Source: Collybiopsis luxurians FD-317 M1
Taxonomy: Eukaryota; Basidiomycota; Agaricomycetes; Agaricales; Omphalotaceae
Direction: 5' to 3'
DNA length: 25,767 nt
Assembly (NCBI GenBank): GCA_000827265.1
Contig: KN834806.1
Span: 76,107-101,873 of the forward strand
The notes under the pieces were generated by a model that saw nothing but the letters and a program-made list of their open reading frames with translations, had not been told where the DNA came from and searched no databases. The position numbers and the translations under genes were made by a program. Below, in pieces: positions 1 through 9,435 of this stretch. Numbering within the stretch: the stretch's first letter is position 1; every line of letters starts with the position of its first letter.

Positions 1-1104
1 GGGGGGGGGCTTTAGACAGCCTGGGCCAAAGGTAACTTCACTGATGTGACAGAGCTCAATTCTAACTCACTGGGAATCATAGACATGCAACTGTTATATG
101 TAGTGAGAAACAGTGGGCAATGACAGGCTATGCAAAGCAAGTTTCATCTTGTGCAGTAGTATTGCCCAGCTTTGGGTTGATGGTGAGGAGTTGTAGCTTG
201 TACTGGTTATGTGTTCTGGGTCAGTCTGATTTCCAGAAAATGCATAACATAATTGAGTAAAAAGCAAAACTAAAAAAAAAGAAAGAACAAAGGAGAATAC
301 TTAGGAAAATTTACTCAGAGTGAATTCTCTATTATTATCTTTGGTGTTAGTAATTCTTCTGTGAACTTTCTGAGCAGCAACACATTCCAGTCATGTTGGT
401 ACAGGAGTCGAGTGGGTACTCCGTGTGTTGGCAGTCAATGTGGATGGATGGATAGGAGGAGGGAGATGGAGGGAATGAATTAATGAATATTGAATCAAGA
501 CTGCTAGTTAATATTCTCAATGTAATGCTGTTTGAGATTCTCAGATTGGTCAGAGCAAAGGTTTTTTTTGTCTTTTTCCTTTTTAGCTTACTCTACTTTA
601 ATCTACATTGCCATTGAACTGACTCTCCCACAGAATGCTTTTTAAATATTGTGCTCAATAGCAATGCATACTATGGTTGTTAGGGATCTTTCACTTTCTA
701 AAAAGTGCTTGATTCTGAGCATTTGGGCTAATCTCAGCATCTGAGACTTTTTATAGATACCATTCTATAGTGTCCTAGTTTACTGTCTACTTTAAATGAG
801 ATATTTTTGATGGACAAAGATATAAAGCCCATAATATTGAATGATTTCAGTGTGATTCTACAATAACATGCCAGGAACGGAACCAAAATATATACTAATG
901 AGAGTGTGTTAGCATATTGGGATGGTAATGTAGAGTAGCTGACCCACTTTTCTTATCAATCCATTTTGTTTTGAGTCTTTAATGAATGAACAAAAAATAA
1001 TGGAGCCTTTTGCATGACACCAGCATGTTGCGGAACATGCTGTGGCACAACAGTGTGAACTGAGCCATGGCCTCTTCAACTTAACTTTATATCTTGCAGA
1101 GGCC
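1..1104. other. No gene recognised; AT-rich unannotated stretch
   Basis: I see no convincing open frame, splice pattern or RNA gene here. The stretch opens with nine G residues, which may be an assembly or sequencing edge. Around 240-300 there is an A-rich patch and around 440-490 a GGAT/GAGG-rich purine patch. It is probably intergenic or decayed repeat sequence. Confidence 0.5.
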
Positions 1105-1389
1105 ATGGTCACCACAATGCCCAAGCCCTTACACCTCTGTAGCCAGTCACACAAGCCACAAATACTTAATGACAAAGTAGAAAAGCACCTTCAAAAGGCA
1201 AAACAAGCATTATTCATATCTGCTGACCCAAACTACATTGCACAAAAAGCCTCACGTGAATATGGGGTTCAATATAAAACTCTCCTTAACCAACTCAAAG
1301 GGACTCTACCCAGAAAAAAAGCACATGGGAATGAGATGACAGTTACAGCCAAGTCTGCTGCCAAGTCATTGAGTCTGCCTGAATGCTGA
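1105..1389 (+). pseudogene. Fragment of a psq-type helix-turn-helix domain from a DNA transposon
   Basis: The open frame ends at the stop at 1387-1389. The central part reads as a psq-type HTH: a basic helix followed by IAQKASREYGVQYKTLLNQL and then a KGTLPRKKAH-like tail. In pogo/Tc1-like elements of basidiomycetes such a domain sits at the N-terminus of the transposase and binds the terminal repeats. Extending the frame upstream to 1042 would rely on a GTG codon, so the first ATG in a plausible place, at 1105, is used. No DDE catalytic part follows on this strand, so this is a fragment. It points away from the minus-strand transposase that starts at 1718. Whether the two belong to one composite element is unknown. 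Confidence 0.5.
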
Positions 1390-1717
1390 CCAGCAGCTTC
1401 AGCATGACTTTTGTGTGACCAGGGTGTGCAAGATCCCTGTTTTTACTTGGTCATTGCCTGACACTCAAACTGTAACCTATGGGAATAAGAGTTTGAAGGT
1501 GCTACAGTTGAGGAGAATTAAAGATGACAAATAATGTGGAGCCTCAACCCCAGCTTCTATACCTTTAATTTTTATCATAACAGACTTGGAATGTCAAAAA
1601 GAGTCCAAAAACCACTTCCAAAGTTTTTCCCATGAGGGTTAAGGAATGGCCATTTTTTGGAGGGGTTTCACCGAAATTTTAGAAGCTAAATACATTATTT
1701 TCTAGTTTAATATAGCC
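1390..1717. other. No gene recognised between two transposon relics
   Basis: All frames are closed and no repeat ends could be fixed. The stretch lies between the HTH fragment and the 3' end of the minus-strand transposase, so it probably contains one end of either element. I could not find terminal inverted repeats by eye. Confidence 0.4.
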
Positions 1718-4138
1718 TCAATCTGCATCATGGCCTGTGCAGAGACTGCTCAGTGCTGCCACTGCTTTTTCACAGCCCACTCTGCTGCCTTGCTGGTCAA
1801 TCCAATTCAGTATGCACTCATGAATCTCCAGGCACAATTGTTGAAATGACATATGAACAGGTATTGAGATATGTGAAGGCTCCATCCTTAGCATCCTGAA
1901 ATGTTTTCTTGGGTACTTGCCTGCAGTGATATTTGCACCAACCCCTGTACTGTAGTCAAAAATGTGAAAATCTTGAAACATACTTAATATGACACATACC
2001 ATTTCAATCAGATTCAACTTGCAATGAAACTTTGGTAAGAATATGCAATAATGACCAGATTCAGTAATCAATTTCTCAAGCATTGAAGGCTGGTTTGCAA
2101 AATATTCTTGTTTACTGAGGAGTCATGCCATACAGCAGTGTTCACTCTTGAATGGGCATAGTGGTGAGCATTTTGCTTTCTTGGCATCCATGAGATTAAG
2201 ACCATGCTCCTTGAGAACTATCTGCAAACCCTTTGTGCATCCATCAGAAAGTGTCATTTTCTGAACCTTGCCCTGATGCTCAGCAACAGGGTTGGAAGGA
2301 GGAATTACTGTGTCCCACTGCTGGTGCTGCTTGCCTCCATTGCCTTTGTTCATTTCAAAAAACTTTCAGCAAATCAGGCCCTAAGGATGCATGAGCAGCA
2401 GATTGGTCAAAGATGAATAAACCTTGGCAGTCCAGGTGCACTTCTTCAAATATACTGATTGCTTCCTTCACCTGGGCAAGCAGCTGCTGAGTATCCCACC
2501 AATCATCTCCATTCAAGCCTTGGTAAATCACATGCCAAGCATTGCACATGATATTTCCATCTTCATCTCGGCATACCAACCTTCCATCTGCCTCATTAAT
2601 AAAGTCCAAGGCATGAATGAGATGGCTATGCCCTTTTTTCTGCAAGATTGACTGTCCTGGACCCAACCTCCACAACAGCATTAGTGGTTGAAAGGAGAGC
2701 AATTGGTGAGAGCATACCAAGCTGAACTCTTGAATTCATTGACATGGAATCCAGATTTGTCATGAAACTGAGCAATTATTTCCTTCTCTCCAGGCTGCAG
2801 TGTGGGTGAGATATGGATCAGGTTGGGACCCTCATAATGAGCCATTCAAAGCTCATACTTGGCCATAGTAGGAAGGAAAACCTTTTCACAATAATCCACA
2901 ACATCCAGCCACTCATGTCCATCCATATAAACTCCCTTCTGTAACACTGTCAACTGCCAGCCAAGTGTGTTTAACCATTGGCAGGCAGTTCATTTATGGA
3001 GTGGATGTTCTTGAGAGATTCCAAGGCCAGGAAGGATTTCAGAATTGAGAGCCTGCTGGAAAATTTGAGGGGTGACATTGCCAACCTTCTGAACAGTCAA
3101 CCAGGCTCAGGTTGCATTGCAGATATTCTCATCAGAGACGAGAGACTGAGAAGTGCATAAATCACCCCACTTTTCTTTAGGAAGTTGCTCAAAAATCTGA
3201 TAGTGATGAGTGAGAGCTTGAACCTGTCTTGCAAAGTTAACTCCTTCCCCTTTGTGCCATTGTAAGACAAGTTCTTTACATGTGAGAAGCTTTCAGCCTC
3301 AACATTGCAAAATTCCTAATGATTGTGAGCTGGTTTGTCTCTGCTAATGGCATTCCCTTCTTGTTTGCCTGAGTGAGCTCAGAATTTATTTGTTCTTGCA
3401 GCTCTGCCCAACCACAAATATCATTACAAGCCTGCACAATGTCATGAAGCTCATCTTCCCAATCCTCCATATCAAGACCATCTTCAGCGGCAATGGCTGT
3501 GGGCTCAGTAGGAGCTGGTGTTTGAGTGTGAGGGGAATTTACATTGGACTTTGAGGCAGCACTCAGCATGGGAGCACACAAGACAGGCTCTTCAGACTCA
3601 ATCCTGATGTGGACTGTGGGTTCTTTGGATGCTTTGGGAGCAGAAGGAATAGCAGAAGATGCACCAGATTTGAATCCAGTTGATTTCAGAGTTTTGCCAG
3701 TAAGTCCATAATCTGTGAGCATGGATTGAAGTTTCATAGCAGCCTTGTAGCATCGCTGTGTCCTTGGGGCCTTCTTTGCAATGTCAGGGCCAGTTGCATA
3801 CACAGTTGGGTGTTCTGTATTGCCCATTTCAGTCTAATCTCAAATCAGAAAATACAGTAGTTAAGCACCTTTCTTTTTGCATTCTTGTCTTCTTGCTCTC
3901 TTCACAGCCTGTGCTGATTCAGCCCAGTCCTCATCCATTGTAGAGCTCTCCATTGCTGCAGCATAGCAAAGCATTTGCTCTTCCAGTTCCTCATCTTTGA
4001 ATCAAGCATCCTCCCACTTGTCTTCTTCATATTCCTCTTCCTCATCCTCTTCCTCAGCCTCATCTTTATACCTGAACCACTGAGCAAACTTGGTGAGAGG
4101 CTCTTGAACCCAACATTTATCTATAACCTGATCAAGAT

Positions 4139-4785
4139 TGTCGCAGAGACAAGAGACGAGGTGACAGCACAGGTATGAAGCACAGACACTAGCCCAGAGC
4201 AAGCATCAAGCACAGGCGGTGATGCGAGCTCAAGCACAATATAAAAGAATAAGGGATCTCAATGACAGTGATAGCTCAGAGGGCCAATCACAATAATCAA
4301 AGGATATCAAACTAGTCCCCAAAGACCAAGTCAATATTGAGTGTGAGCAAAGATACAAACACATACCTAGTCCCCAAAGACCAAGAGGTTGAGATGGGGA
4401 ACTAGGGACTATCTACAGTCCTATTTATGAGTTGGAGAATAGAAAGGAAAGAACAATAAGGGTGACAGCGCAAGAAGAAGAAAGTGAGGATACATGCGGT
4501 TGTACAGGAAAGAACAATAAAAAGGGGTGACAGTGTGAGAAAGGGATTGGGAATCATAATAGTAAGGATTAGGAATCGTCTCAGCAAGAAGCAAGAGGAT
4601 GATAAAGCAAATAGAAAGAGGGGCAGTGAAGTCATGTGGAAGAAAGATGGAAGTGTGAAATGTCAAAGAAGTATCGGAATATCAGAATGGAATGATGATG
4701 TGTCATAAATGCAATCATGTGAACAAGAATGTGAAGAAAGTGAAAGATAAGGGTGAGAAAATGATATAGTACCAGTGTCATGACA
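4139..4785 (-). mobile_element. Solo LTR of a retrotransposon with 5-bp target duplication
   Basis: Read on the minus strand the element begins TGTCATGACACTGGTAC and ends CTCTGCGACA, so it has TG...CA ends inside short TGTC/GACA inverted termini. It is flanked by AAGAT at 4134-4138 and at 4786-4790, a perfect 5-bp target-site duplication as made by LTR retrotransposon integrases. It sits inside the DDE transposase gene. Taking out the LTR and one AAGAT joins ...SPTND to LDQVIDKC... in one open frame, which fixes both borders. A TATA-like CATAAATAGGACTG (minus strand) lies at about 4432-4417. No internal retroelement sequence remains, so it is a solo LTR produced by recombination between the two LTRs. 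Confidence 0.85.
4312..4385. repeat. 19-bp perfect direct repeat inside the solo LTR
   Basis: CTAGTCCCCAAAGACCAAG occurs at 4312-4330 and again at 4367-4385, a 55-bp period. Such short tandem blocks are common in LTRs downstream of the TATA region (here on the minus strand). The intervening 36 bp are not repeated. Confidence 0.8.
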
Positions 4786-5100
4786 AAGATCATTGGTAGG
4801 AGATTCACAGTCAGGGATTGGAGGCAGCAAGGAACTTTCTGCTGGCTCAGGAACCATTTTTGGTTGGTTTCTGAGGCCGGTGATGTTGCATTTGTGCCTT
4901 GAAAGTCTGCCCGTAGTTTGAAGAGTGGAAAATCTGGAGATATTGAGGACTTCAATGAGAATGCATATGCGCTTGCCACAGTCACATGTGAATATTACCA
5001 TTTTTGTATACAGGATTTTAGACACTCTTGACTCTGTTAGAAAGGTATGATTAAAGGGAGAATTGAAAGACAAGACAAAAATGAACTGATGGACTTGTAG

Positions 5101-5958
5101 ATTTCAGATCTGCCAGATGAATTACAGGACAATCTTAACAATTTGAACACAGCTGTGGATACATTCCTCCTGAGCCCTGTGAATGGTATGACACCACACT
5201 GGTACCTAAGTATCTTACCATTTTAGAAGAGAGATGTTGCTGGAGCAAAACAGGGTCAGAAAATGGGAATCATTGTAAAAATCAAGATGGAACAACAAAA
5301 TCTTGCAGTTTGGAGCACAGGGTCAGACATTTTGGGGATAAATATCTCTAAAGATGGAACTAAAATTGTATCTGCCAGTAGAGATAATACTGCCAGGATT
5401 TGGAATGCAAAGACTGGAACTCCCATTGGGGATCCTCTTCAAGGCCACACTGATTCAGTGTACTCAGTGGCATTTTCTCCAGATAGAAAGAGGTTTGTAT
5501 CTGGTTCTCATGACAAGACAGTCAGGATCTGGAATGCAGAGACTGAAACTCCTATTGTGGATCCTCTTCAAGGCTACACTGATTTGGTGTGGTCAGTGGC
5601 ATTTTCCCCAGATGGAAAGAGAGTTATATCTGGTTCTGGTGACAAGACAGTCCAGATCTGGAATGCAGAGACTGGAACTCCCATTGAGGAGCCTCTTCAT
5701 GGCCACACTGATTGGGTGCAGTCAGTGGCATTTTCTCCAGATGGAAACAGAATTGTATCTGTTTCTTGTGACAAGACAGTCTGGGTCTGGAATACAAAGA
5801 CTGGAACTTCCACTAGGGAGCCTCTTCATGGTCACACTCATTGGGTGTGGTCAGTGGCATTTTCTCCAGATGGAAAAAGAATTGTGTCTGTTTCTGGTGA
5901 CAAGACAGTCCAGATCTGGAATGCAGAAACTGGAGATTACATTGAGAGGCCTCCTTAA
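5101..5958 (+). pseudogene. WD40-repeat 3' portion of a decayed NLR gene
   Basis: The frame runs from 5101 to the stop after 5955, with one internal TAG at 5224-5226. Before the TAG is a linker ending in TPHWYLSILPF. In basidiomycete NACHT-WD40 proteins this linker normally reads LPFW, so the TAG probably replaces TGG. After it come five WD40 repeats with the typical VWSVAFSPDGKRIVSGS and DKTVQIWNAETG blocks. The repeat period is exactly 129 bp (43 codons): the CATTTTC(T/C)CCAGAT block recurs at 5471, 5600, 5729 and 5858. WD40 repeats of this kind form the C-terminal ligand-sensing propeller of fungal NLRs such as the HET-E family. There is no NACHT upstream: the sequence before 5101 is antisense to a transposase, so the gene is truncated. 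The ATG at 5263 is in frame but lies inside the linker and is unlikely to be a native start. Confidence 0.85.
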
Positions 5959-6207
5959 AGCCCCACTGGCATTTTAGAATTGATCAATTTTATCCTAAAT
6001 GGAATGCTGACTGTGCCAAATAACTATACTTCAGGGGTCTTCAGTTCTCAAACTGAATTTCATGGAGTAAAGCTCTTTTTCTGTCCATTTTTACTGGTAA
6101 CTAACTTCACCTTTTATATCAATTAGAATGAAATCTTTAACTCTTGGAGCTCCAACTTGTACTCTACCCTTCCACATAGTAAGTTTATTGTATTTTTGTT
6201 CTGTTAG
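5959..6207 (+). other. Decayed stretch between WD40 repeats and NLR tail
   Basis: This joins two parts of the same NLR relic. No frame stays open. Short potential splice signals are present (a GTAACTAAC-like donor near 6100, a GTAAGT donor at 6179 and a TTCTGTTAG acceptor ending at 6207), but the possible introns would be only about 30 nt. I could not build a credible exon model. Confidence 0.4.
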
Positions 6208-6426
6208 ATTGATTGTGATTTTGGCTTAGGATGGAAAATGACTTATGATGGCTGGGTTTTTTTTCCCCATGTGAACCATGGTATTGTTTGGATCCCTGAG
6301 CAGTACCAGAAAAATCTGGTTGCTGATGAAACACTGGTTATCATTTCTGTTGATGGTTACAATCACATTTCTTTTGTTAACTGTGTATATGGAGAGGATT
6401 GGCATACATGCTGGCCTTCCAAATAA
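6208..6426 (+). pseudogene. C-terminal tail of the decayed NACHT-WD40 gene
   Basis: The frame after the possible acceptor at 6206-6207 reads DGWVFFPHVNHGIVWIPEQY and later SFVNCVYGEDWHTCW, ending at the stop at 6424-6426. In Agaricomycete NACHT-WD40 proteins I recall a tail after the last repeat with the pattern DGWV-GP...LLFWVPP...I....L DLS.FVHG..W..C. The spacing and the conserved Trp, Pro, Val/Gly and terminal W-x-x-C-W positions fit. It supports the view that 5101-6426 is one gene remnant rather than a stand-alone WD40 protein. Confidence is moderate because the family resemblance is from memory. Confidence 0.6.
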
Positions 6427-7222
6427 CTGTTTGTCCCATTACTGCTGTCTACTTGGCTTGTTTGTATTTTAAAAACCAATATTACCTGCATTTCCCCCCT
6501 GTCCCCTCAGGTTTTTGTATTGGCCCACATCCCTGACTGGCAATAGTGATAGCGAACTTGTATCTTGCCTTTTTTTCATTGTCTCTTGGATGTACCCCTA
6601 ATAGCACTTTGCAAAAATAATGACACCTGGGAAGTTTCTGTCACATACACATAATCTTGCCTGTGCCAAAATGTCATTAATATATAACTGTGTACATACT
6701 CAATGGTTCTTTTTCAAACTTTCACTGTACATAGGTGACACTTCAATGGTCCAGAATCTAACTTTGGGGTGGGTTCAAAGACATAAATGAGCTGCCAGGT
6801 TCCACTAGTGAAGGACTTCAAATTCACATGTGGGCACTTATTTAATCTCAAGAGTGCAAATTGTAAAACTGTTCTAGAACTATTACCTTGACTATCAATA
6901 TTTTTGTGCATCTCTAGGGTACACTGTACTAAAATTTTTGTATCCTAAAACTGAACCCTTCTTGCTCAAGAAATCAAGAAAGTAGAGCTTCTATCTTAAC
7001 TGTCACACTGGCTGTAAAATGGAACAAGAAAGAACAATGGTGAGACTTGGCATTGGAAAGAAGATGAAGTATTAATGTCAAGCCAATCGCTGATGAGGCC
7101 TATTATAGAAAGAGTTCAAAAATATAAAGCCAATAGAAAGCAGTTATCCATACTTTCAGGCCAGATTTTCATATAAGCTCCCACTAATGAGTTTCATCTG
7201 CATCCATGGTGGCTTCTGTTTC
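6427..7222. other. Intergenic debris; only a dispersed repeat recognised
   Basis: Apart from the repeat copy at 6603-6767 I see no gene. On the minus strand a purine-rich run (6510-6488) resembles a polypurine tract, but nothing around it supports an LTR boundary. Confidence 0.4.
6603..6767. repeat. 165-bp dispersed repeat, copy A
   Basis: This segment, starting AGCACTTTGCAAAAATAATG and ending GGTCCAGAATCTAACTTT, recurs in the same orientation at 8707-8873 with roughly 10% differences by eye. It has no terminal inverted repeats and no poly-A tail. In copy B it sits exactly between an LTR-like end and a broken gag, so it is probably a piece of retroelement internal or 3' sequence rather than a SINE. 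Confidence 0.75.
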
Positions 7223-8187
7223 TCACTCATGTATTGGTAATGACTCCTGGATTTCTTCCTCATCACTACCATCCCCTTTCTCCTGAGTAATGTCTTTCCC
7301 TTGACTGTCTTGAACTAGATTTTTGCTGGTGGTGGTTTGACATAGGGTAAAAGACTGAAGTATGACTGTGGAAAACTTCCTTGTAGTACTTAGCTTCACT
7401 TGCATTATAACTCAGACTGCTGCTCACAGAAAGGGCTAACCTTGCATTTTGCAGCATTAGTCTTTCCCTCTGAATGTGCATCAAATGTAACACAAAGAGG
7501 GCAGGCAGCAGATTAAGTCACTTTTTGGAACTGGAGTTTCATTGCTTTCAGAGTTGTAGAAGTCCAGTTGTTCTGTATCTTTAAGACCATCTGGCTGCAA
7601 CAAGTCAGCAGTGGGACCTATCATACAAATTCACTGAGCAATACTAGTAATTTCTGGAGTGTATACTTACCATCAGGCTCTGAAACCTTTGGAAGTTGAT
7701 TGGCAGCTTTGATACAATGGCACCCTTCAACTATCAAGCTCTTGTCAACTGGGTCTCTAGATGAACCCATGGAATGAGATGGGGGAATATGAAGGTGCAC
7801 AGAAAGTTCATGGCTTAAAAGGTAGCCTTTCATTGTGAGGGACAACTTCAAAGCAGAGCTTGGATTTGCACTATCAATAGTAAGTCCTGAGATGTCACTG
7901 TCAAGATGTTAATGGATACTGGCTGCTGGGCACTGCTTTTTAACTGTAAATGAGTACTACAGGACTGCTACTAGCATATTTGCAGATGAGGGAGTAACTG
8001 AAATAAGTAGTACAGACAGTCGCAGGTGTGCATCTTGACAACTAGATTGATAAGTTATATACTTACTGGCCCAAGAGGTGGCAAATGATGAGGCAAATTT
8101 GCCATTGACAGCTTTGACAACTGATATGCATGGGTATCCATATGTATAATTGCCAGGCGGTGCTGTGGCCAGACTGTGGCTGAGCAC
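7223..8187 (-). pseudogene. Unrecognised minus-strand gene relic with consensus introns
   Basis: No known family. The reasons to think it was a gene are splice signals and open exons. Two strong GTAAGTAT donors are present on the minus strand, near 8066 and near 7669. The second, with a TGATAG acceptor about 53 nt downstream, joins LPKVSEPDG to PTADLLQPDGLKDTEQLDFY in frame, giving an open segment from about 7900 to 7510. A short acidic C-terminus, GDGSDEEEIQESLPIHE, ends at the stop at 7223. Between 7510 and 7405 the frame is interrupted, and the 5' part between 8060 and 7900 contains stops, so the gene is probably dead. It lies downstream of LTR-like sequence on the same strand, so it may be transposon-borne or transcribed from that LTR. 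Confidence 0.35.
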
Positions 8188-8193
8188 ATTGGA

Positions 8194-8236
8194 GGTTCAA
8201 GGTTCACTAGGTTTGGACCCCTTTGGACCTTGAACC
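8194..8236. repeat. Perfect 10-bp inverted repeat
   Basis: GGTTCAAGGT at 8194-8203 pairs with ACCTTGAACC at 8227-8236 across a 23-bp spacer that itself contains TTTGGACC twice. The hairpin lies in the region downstream of the LTR-like TATA box on the minus strand. A role in the transcript is possible but not shown. Confidence 0.7.
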
Positions 8237-8339
8237 CAGGTTCTCCAGCAGCCTGAATCCAGAACTGATCCTGTAGGTTTGGTCCACCCAAATTCCTGAA
8301 CTGAGTCTGAACCAGAGGTCCAGTCCAAGTTCAGAGACT

Positions 8340-8707
8340 GGACTTCAGCAACAGTCCTATATATAAAAGGGTCAACAATAAGAGAGAAAGAACAATAAGA
8401 GAGTGAAACAATTATAGTGTAGGAGTGAGAATGTGAAGAGCATACTGTATGGTTGTAGTAGAAAAGACAATGACGGGGTAACAGGTGCAAGAAGGGGATT
8501 AGGAATCACTTTAGTAAAAGAACAATGACAAATAGAATGAAAAGACAATAGTGTTATATCCAGGATCAAAGGGTCCATGTATCAAAGAAGCATTGGAATG
8601 ATGGTGGGTCATAAACATAGTCATGTGAAAGGTGTGAGATGAATGTGGGAAAGAACAGACAAATAAAGACAATTATGAGAAAAATGATGTAAGTACCAGT
8701 TGTCACA
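8340..8707 (-). mobile_element. Second, diverged copy of the LTR sequence
   Basis: Read on the minus strand it begins TGTGACAACTGGTACTTAC and follows the same order of blocks as the solo LTR at 4785-4400: a pyrimidine-rich stretch, GATTCCTAATCCCC, repeated TATTGTTCTTT and then a TATA box TTTTATATATAGGACTG at about 8370-8352. The homology becomes unclear below 8340, so the 3' border of this LTR is not fixed and no target duplication was found. It immediately follows the 165-bp repeat and the gag relic on the same strand, so it could be the 3' LTR of that degraded Gypsy-type element. Confidence 0.6.
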
Positions 8708-8873
8708 GCACTTTGCAAAAATAATGCCACCTGGGAAGTTTTTCTCACATGCACATAATTTTACCTCTGCCAAAATGTCAGTAATATATAACTGTATAAA
8801 TACTAAATGGTTCTTTATCAAACTTTCACTGTACATAGGTGACACTTCAATGGTCCAGAATCTAACTTTTGGG
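8707..8873. repeat. 165-bp dispersed repeat, copy B
   Basis: Direct-orientation partner of 6603-6767. Its left end abuts the LTR-like copy and its right end abuts the last recognisable gag codons (minus strand, ...KVEAA). The junction suggests the segment lies where the missing pol region of the element should be. Confidence 0.75.
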
Positions 8874-8875
8874 CT

Positions 8876-9435
8876 GCCTCTACCTTCAATATTGTCCAAT
8901 CAACCTTTTTGATTGCCTTCATGAACAACCCCCAATCAGAATGGTTGTCATTGATGGACTTCTTCAAGGCATACAGCAGGTTCTTCCAAGTGCTTGCAAT
9001 GGCTTCTTTAGTCATCTCAATGGTGGTATCCTTTGCTAGTGCAAGCAGTTAACTTGTGAATCACCTGTGATAAAAACCCTGTGTCCCTTTGTGCTGAGTC
9101 AACAGCTGCTCATGTATGATGCACATCTCCAACTCCTCCAGATACACCTTTGGATCCTTCTTCTCCTTCTTTTGTGATTGGAACTTCATATGGAAAAGCA
9201 GACAAAAGTCATCCCTACCTTTGTGCTCATCTGCAGCTGAAGGGTTCATGTACCACTCCTCTGCAATGAAGTCTTCCTCCAGAAACATTGTCATCTTCAA
9301 TACATAGTCTTTCTCTGGTATACTCATAGCCATGAACATTTTTTCCACCTCTTGTAGCCATGTGAAGGGACATTTGCCATCCATTGGGTCCCCTGAAAAA
9401 TTTTTTATCAACATAAAGATATCTTTTGCTGCCAT
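8876..9435 (-). pseudogene. Gypsy-type retrotransposon gag, broken
   Basis: The minus-strand frame starts at an ATG at 9435-9433 (MAAKDIFMLIKNFSGDP). It continues with CPFTWLQEVEKMFMAM, AEEWY and KKDPKVYLEELEM, then, after stops near 9061, with LALAKDTTIEMTKEAIAS, ALKKSINDNHSDW and FMKAIKKVDW. This order matches the capsid-type gag of Ty3/Gypsy elements in basidiomycetes, which packages the element RNA in the cytoplasm. A longer open frame begins at a TTG at 9504 and is not a credible start. There is no zinc knuckle, protease, reverse transcriptase or integrase: the frame runs straight into the 165-bp repeat and the LTR-like copy, so nearly the whole element is deleted. Confidence 0.75.

Larger units (their letters stand above)
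1718..5073 (-). pseudogene. DDE superfamily transposase, broken and split by a solo LTR
   Basis: This minus-strand gene reads from about 5073 down to the stop at 1718. The N-terminal part (4985-4800) has CDCGK followed by RHKCNITGLRNQ. A long acidic stretch follows (4100-4010), then GPDIAKKAPRTQRCYKAA at about 3800-3740. A 54-nt GT-AG intron at 3868-3815 joins KKK to EHPTVYATGPD. The catalytic core has FHDKSGFHVNE (first Asp at 2761-2759), FIFDQSAAHAS (second Asp at 2408-2406) and FLPKFHCKLNLIEM (Glu at 2005-2003), so the DDE triad is still readable. The fold matches the IS630/Tc1/DDE_3-like transposases common in Agaricomycetes. It is dead: there are in-frame stops at 4004-4002, 2992-2990 and 2848-2846, frameshifts near 3280 and 2700, a stop between the 2123 and 2083 segments, and a 647-bp LTR insertion at 4139-4785. 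Terminal inverted repeats were not identified. Confidence 0.8.

Noticed and set aside
4981..5100. Plus-strand frame that might extend the WD40/NLR relic upstream.
   Set aside because: It contains several stops and is antisense to the transposase N-terminus (CDCGK...RHKCNITGLRNQ), which reads better.
5471..5870. Evenly spaced 129-bp repeats that could suggest a repeat array such as CRISPR or a satellite.
   Set aside because: They are WD40 coding repeats with conserved protein blocks in one frame; CRISPR is not expected in a fungus.
6488..6510. Polypurine-tract-like run on the minus strand, possibly marking the start of a 3' LTR.
   Set aside because: The sequence after it is the 3' end of the NLR tail on the other strand and does not match either LTR copy.
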